From Niveibacterium umoris (GTDB taxonomy: Bacteria; Pseudomonadota; Gammaproteobacteria; Burkholderiales; Rhodocyclaceae), in the NCBI RefSeq assembly GCF_014197015.1, contig NZ_JACIET010000001.1:124001-188000 (forward strand): 64,000 nucleotides of DNA, read 5' to 3'. A program made the translations under genes and the position numbers. The notes below the pieces were generated by a model. It saw only the letters and a program-made list of their open reading frames with translations. It searched no databases and was not told the DNA's origin. Positions 61,029 to 64,000 of the stretch are shown piece by piece. Position 1 is the stretch's first letter; each line of letters starts with the position of its first letter.

Positions 61029-63164
61029 TTGACGCGGGCGCTGTGGTGCGCCGCTGTGGCGGTGCTGCCCTTGCTCGCCATGCTGCTTGGTCTGGCCGCG
61101 GTACGCAGCGATTTGGACGACGCTCAGCGCGACACGCTCGCTGTGCTGATCCAGAACCAATGGCCACTGGCCATACTGATCGCGTGTGCGGTCGGCGCGC
61201 TCGCCGCCGCGCTGGTGTGGAAATACGGCGCGGGCTACGGGCCGGTAGCGCTGCGCATGGGTGACGATGTCGAACTCGTGCTCGGAGGTCAGCACGGCCG
61301 TGCCATCGCGCCACACGGCGCAGCCGAGATGGTCACGCTCGCGGGTCGGGTCAACAGACTGATCATTGCCTTTGAGGCTTCGCGCAGGGACGCAGAGTTG
61401 CGCGCCGAGCAGGCGCGCGCAAACGTTGAACGCGAGCGCAATCAGCTTGCCGCGCTGGTCAGCGAAATGCCGCAGGGCGTGCTGGCCTGTAATCGTGAAG
61501 GCCGCATCCTGCTCTACAACGGCCATGTGCGGGAACTGTTCGGCGGCAGTGGCGAGGCCAGCCTGATCGGACTTGGTCGTCCGGTCGATGCGGTGTTCGA
61601 CCGGCGCCTGCTCGCGCACGCGCGCGACGGTTTGTGGCGCAAGCTGGAACGGCAGCGCGGCCGCGTCATGGTGAGCTTTGTCACCGCCACCGTGGCCGGC
61701 CGGCTGGTGCGGGCGCGCATCACGCCGGTGCTCGATTCCGACGCGACACGGCCGATCACCGAACGCTTGAACGGCTATCTGATCCTGACCGAGGACATTA
61801 CCCGCGATGCCGAGCAGGCCGCACGGCGCGACCGGCTGGTGGAATTGCTGACGCAGTCTCAGCGTGGCGGGCTGGCGAGCATACGTGCCGCCGCCGAGAA
61901 CCTGCTCGACTACGACGATCTGGATGCGACGCAGCAGCGCCGCTTCCTCGAAGTGATCCGCAACGAAGCGGTGCGCCTGTCGGACCGGGTGGTCGAAACG
62001 GCCCGCGAATTTTCCGACGTTTTGCGCTCGAACACAGCGCTCGAGGTGATGCACGGCGTCGATCTGGTGGGTGCCGCGCAGCGACGCATCGAAGCACGTA
62101 CCGGGATGCTCACGAAACTCGACGATGTCGATCCGGACATCTGGGTCAACGTCGACAGCTTTGCAATCGTGCAGGTGATAACCGTGCTCGCGCAGCGCGT
62201 GCATGAATCGGTCGAACCGCGCGAAGTGCGCCTCGCGGTGCGTGGCGACGCGGGGACTGCTGTGGTCGAACTCTCTTGGGGGGGCACGTCGCTGTCGAGC
62301 GAATCGGCCGCCGGTTGGGAGATGGAGCCGATGCTGCTGGCCGGGGAAACCAGCCCGCGCTCGATCCGCGAGGTGCTGCACCGGCACGAGGGCGAACTGG
62401 TCTATGGTCGCGAGCGTGCCAGTGCGCGTTCCTGGTTCCGCGTGCTGTTGCCACTGGCCGTTGCCGGTGAGTCCGCAGCGGCAGACGAGGCGGGCGATGG
62501 CACGCGGCCGGAGTACTACGACTTCGACCTGTTTGCCTGGGGCGAACAGGGCAGGGCGCTGCAGGACCGCCCGCTGGCAACCCTCGCCTACACCGTGTTC
62601 GATACCGAGACGACGGGCCTGGACCCCTCCGGCGGCGACGAGATCATCCAGATCGGCGCGATTCGCATCGTGAACGGCCGCTTGCTTCGCGGCGAACGCT
62701 TCGAGCAACTAGTGGATCCGAAGCGCGACATCGACCCGGCGTCGGAGGCCATCCACGGCATCTCGCGCGAGCGGCTGCGGGGTCAGCCGGAAATCGGGGT
62801 GGTGCTGCCGCGTTTTCATGCCTTCGCGCGCGACACGGTGCTGGTCGGCCACAACGCGGCCTTCGACATGCGCTTCCTGCAGATGAAGGAAACCGTCACC
62901 GGCTTGCGTTTCGATCACCCGGTACTCGATACGCTGCTGTTGTCGGCCGTCCTGCACCCGAATCAGGAAACGCACAAGCTCGACGCAATCGCCGAGCGCT
63001 TCGGCGTACCGCTGCTCGATCGCCACGACGCATCGGGCGACGCGCTGGTGACCGGCCAGCTATTCCTGCGCATGATCCCGTTGCTGGCCGAACGCGGTAT
63101 CGTGACGCTCGGTCAGGCCCGTGAAGCGTCCGAGAAAACCTACTATGCCCGCATCCGCTACTGA
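61029..63164 (+). CDS. membrane PAS/pseudo-histidine-kinase fused to DEDDh 3'-5' exonuclease
   Basis: About 711 residues; the start is uncertain. GGAGGT at 61008-61013 precedes a CTG at 61017 and a TTG at 61029; no ATG is available before the first membrane helix. Two transmembrane helices (about 5-22 and 40-60), a HAMP-like helix, PAS (about 140-250; PQGVLACNREGRILLYN), a HisKA-like region where the expected His is Gln276 (LTQSQRGGLASIRAAAENL), an ATPase-like region without clear N or G boxes, and from about 515 a DnaQ-type exonuclease: FDTETTGLD (Asp525, Glu527), LVGHNAAFDMRF and HDASGDALVTGQLF. The exonuclease tetrad is complete and the kinase half looks inactive. Similar fusions near acs occur in related betaproteobacteria, as I recall. 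Possible redox- or RNA/DNA-linked regulation; substrate unknown. Confidence 0.85.
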   Translation: MTRALWCAAVAVLPLLAMLLGLAAVRSDLDDAQRDTLAVLIQNQWPLAILIACAVGALAAALVWKYGAGYGPVALRMGDDVELVLGGQHGRAIAPHGAAEMVTLAGRVNRLIIAFEASRRDAELRAEQARANVERERNQLAALVSEMPQGVLACNREGRILLYNGHVRELFGGSGEASLIGLGRPVDAVFDRRLLAHARDGLWRKLERQRGRVMVSFVTATVAGRLVRARITPVLDSDATRPITERLNGYLILTEDITRDAEQAARRDRLVELLTQSQRGGLASIRAAAENLLDYDDLDATQQRRFLEVIRNEAVRLSDRVVETAREFSDVLRSNTALEVMHGVDLVGAAQRRIEARTGMLTKLDDVDPDIWVNVDSFAIVQVITVLAQRVHESVEPREVRLAVRGDAGTAVVELSWGGTSLSSESAAGWEMEPMLLAGETSPRSIREVLHRHEGELVYGRERASARSWFRVLLPLAVAGESAAADEAGDGTRPEYYDFDLFAWGEQGRALQDRPLATLAYTVFDTETTGLDPSGGDEIIQIGAIRIVNGRLLRGERFEQLVDPKRDIDPASEAIHGISRERLRGQPEIGVVLPRFHAFARDTVLVGHNAAFDMRFLQMKETVTGLRFDHPVLDTLLLSAVLHPNQETHKLDAIAERFGVPLLDRHDASGDALVTGQLFLRMIPLLAERGIVTLGQAREASEKTYYARIRY

Positions 63165-64000
63165 GCCAGCAGCCGCGCCAGACGACACCATCACCCCGGC
63201 GGCGTTTTCGCTGCATGCGCCCTTGCGCACGCTGGTTCGCCGGGTGCCGGTGACCGTATCGCCCGACGCGAGCATTCGCGAGGCGCTCGAGTTGATGGAT
63301 GCAGGCCGCATCGGTTCGGTGATCATCGCGTCGGGCGACGGCGTGCCACAGGGCATCCTGACCTTCGGTGACGTGTTGCGGCGCGTAGTGCTGGCAGAGG
63401 AGGCCGATCTCTGGCGCCCGGTCAGCGAAGTCATGACACCCGGCGTGGTGCAGTTGGGCTTTGAGGCCAGTGCCTACGACGCGGTGTTGCTGATGGCGCG
63501 GCGCAACGTCCGCTACGTCACGGTGATGGATCGCGCCGGCCGGCTGGTCGGGGTCGTGTCGCGTGGCGACCTCTACAGCGCGCAGCGGATTGCCTCGGAA
63601 GAGGCGGTGAATGCGGTGCTGTCGGCGCGCGACCTGCCGCAACTGGTACTCGCGGCCGAGGCGGTGCGGGCGTTTTCGGCGCGCCTGGTGACGCAGGGCA
63701 TGGCGGCGGAGCAGACGATTCAGTGGATCTCGTCGCTCAACGATCTGGTCGCGCTGCATGCCATCGACCTGGTGCGCGAACAGCACGCTCTGCCTGAGGT
63801 GCCCTGGTGCTGGCTGGCCTTTGGCTCGGAAGGGCGTTTCGAGCAGACGCTCGCGACCGATCAGGACAACGGGATCATCTTTGTCGCGCAGGACGAATCG
63901 GAAGCCGCAACCTTGCGCGCACGCTTCCTGCCATTTGCCCTGGCGGTGAACGAAGCGCTCGCGGCCTGCGGCTTTCCGCTGTGCAGCGGCCAGATCATGG
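63145..64000 (+). CDS. CBS-domain DUF294 nucleotidyltransferase-like protein, 3' partial
   Basis: The ATG at 63145 overlaps the exonuclease gene by 20 bases, and the frame stays open to the window end (285 residues seen). Two CBS motifs, about 27-150 (VTVSPDASIREALELM, GILTFGDVLRRVV, VSEVMTPGVV, GRLVGVVSRGDLYS), usually bind adenine nucleotides. From about 160, DUF294 begins, with the nucleotidyltransferase signature WLAFGSEGRFEQTLATDQDNG at about 227-247, akin to GlnD/GlnE-type domains. The expected continuation is the DUF294 C-terminal half. Family neighbours elsewhere include acetate/solute symporters, so the truncated region probably continues with transport genes. Confidence 0.9.
   Translation, partial: MPASATEPAAAPDDTITPAAFSLHAPLRTLVRRVPVTVSPDASIREALELMDAGRIGSVIIASGDGVPQGILTFGDVLRRVVLAEEADLWRPVSEVMTPGVVQLGFEASAYDAVLLMARRNVRYVTVMDRAGRLVGVVSRGDLYSAQRIASEEAVNAVLSARDLPQLVLAAEAVRAFSARLVTQGMAAEQTIQWISSLNDLVALHAIDLVREQHALPEVPWCWLAFGSEGRFEQTLATDQDNGIIFVAQDESEAATLRARFLPFALAVNEALAACGFPLCSGQIM

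Noticed and set aside
60714-62708. 664-codon minus-strand frame over the exonuclease fusion gene
   Set aside because: Antisense shadow of a gene with clear PAS and DEDDh motifs.

Overview
The window looks like a chromosomal segment of a betaproteobacterium, most like the Rhodocyclales/Azoarcus-Thauera type. This rests on GC-rich sequence with strong third-position GC, the gene order murJ-(rpsT)-DUF3579-argF-argG, the exbB-exbD-lpxK-trm112-kdsB-adk block, and the acs / response regulator / exonuclease / CBS-DUF294 neighbourhood. The taxonomic guess comes from remembered synteny, not a search. I see no insertion sequence, prophage or CRISPR array. Many genes overlap by 1-28 bases or start at GTG, so several starts were set by Shine-Dalgarno position.

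Bases 1-5680 (+) carry a surface-protein trio: the 3' end of a DUF11/SdrD-B-like protein, a 1141-residue putative outer-membrane beta-barrel with an N-terminal Ig-like region, and an OmpA-family peptidoglycan-binding protein. From 5725 to 28292 nearly everything is on the minus strand. Read in the direction of transcription (high to low coordinates) this holds: a degenerate M48-like membrane protein, a small hypothetical gene, a very large chitinase with two GH18 domains, a prolyl-4-hydroxylase-like dioxygenase, a DUF1631 protein, a large secreted chitin-binding protein with two unrecognised domains, an 11-gene type II secretion/type IV pilus-like operon, and an orphan POTRA protein. The juxtaposition of a complete-looking secretion apparatus (lacking a prepilin peptidase) with two chitin-binding exoproteins that share the same pair of CBM5/12-type modules is the most system-like part of the window.

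Bases 28698-35225 hold a tRNA-Leu(UAA), a multi-PAS sensor histidine kinase, and a REC-DUF3369-GGDEF-EAL protein just upstream of the kinase. Iron superoxide dismutase and xseA follow. Divergent from xseA, 37542-41280 (+) is a cell-envelope operon (exbB, exbD, lpxK, trm112-like, kdsB) followed by adk. Bases 41323-48310 (-) hold a VTT-domain membrane protein, a stand-alone one-module NRPS (C-A-T-TE) overlapped with a patatin-like phospholipase carrying a cyclic-nucleotide-binding domain, and a PEBP-family protein. murJ (-) and rpsT (+) diverge from about 50 kb.

Bases 50455-60399 are mainly housekeeping: DUF3579, argF, a VOC protein, argG, pfkA, DUF2788, ppnP, a small hypothetical, class I fumarase, a YqhA-like protein and acs. 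Strong terminators separate many of these. The right edge (60649-64000) is a signalling/acetate-linked block: a REC-only protein, a membrane protein in which a PAS and histidine-kinase-like region without its phospho-acceptor histidine is fused to a DEDDh 3'-5' exonuclease, and a CBS-DUF294 nucleotidyltransferase-like gene cut by the window end.
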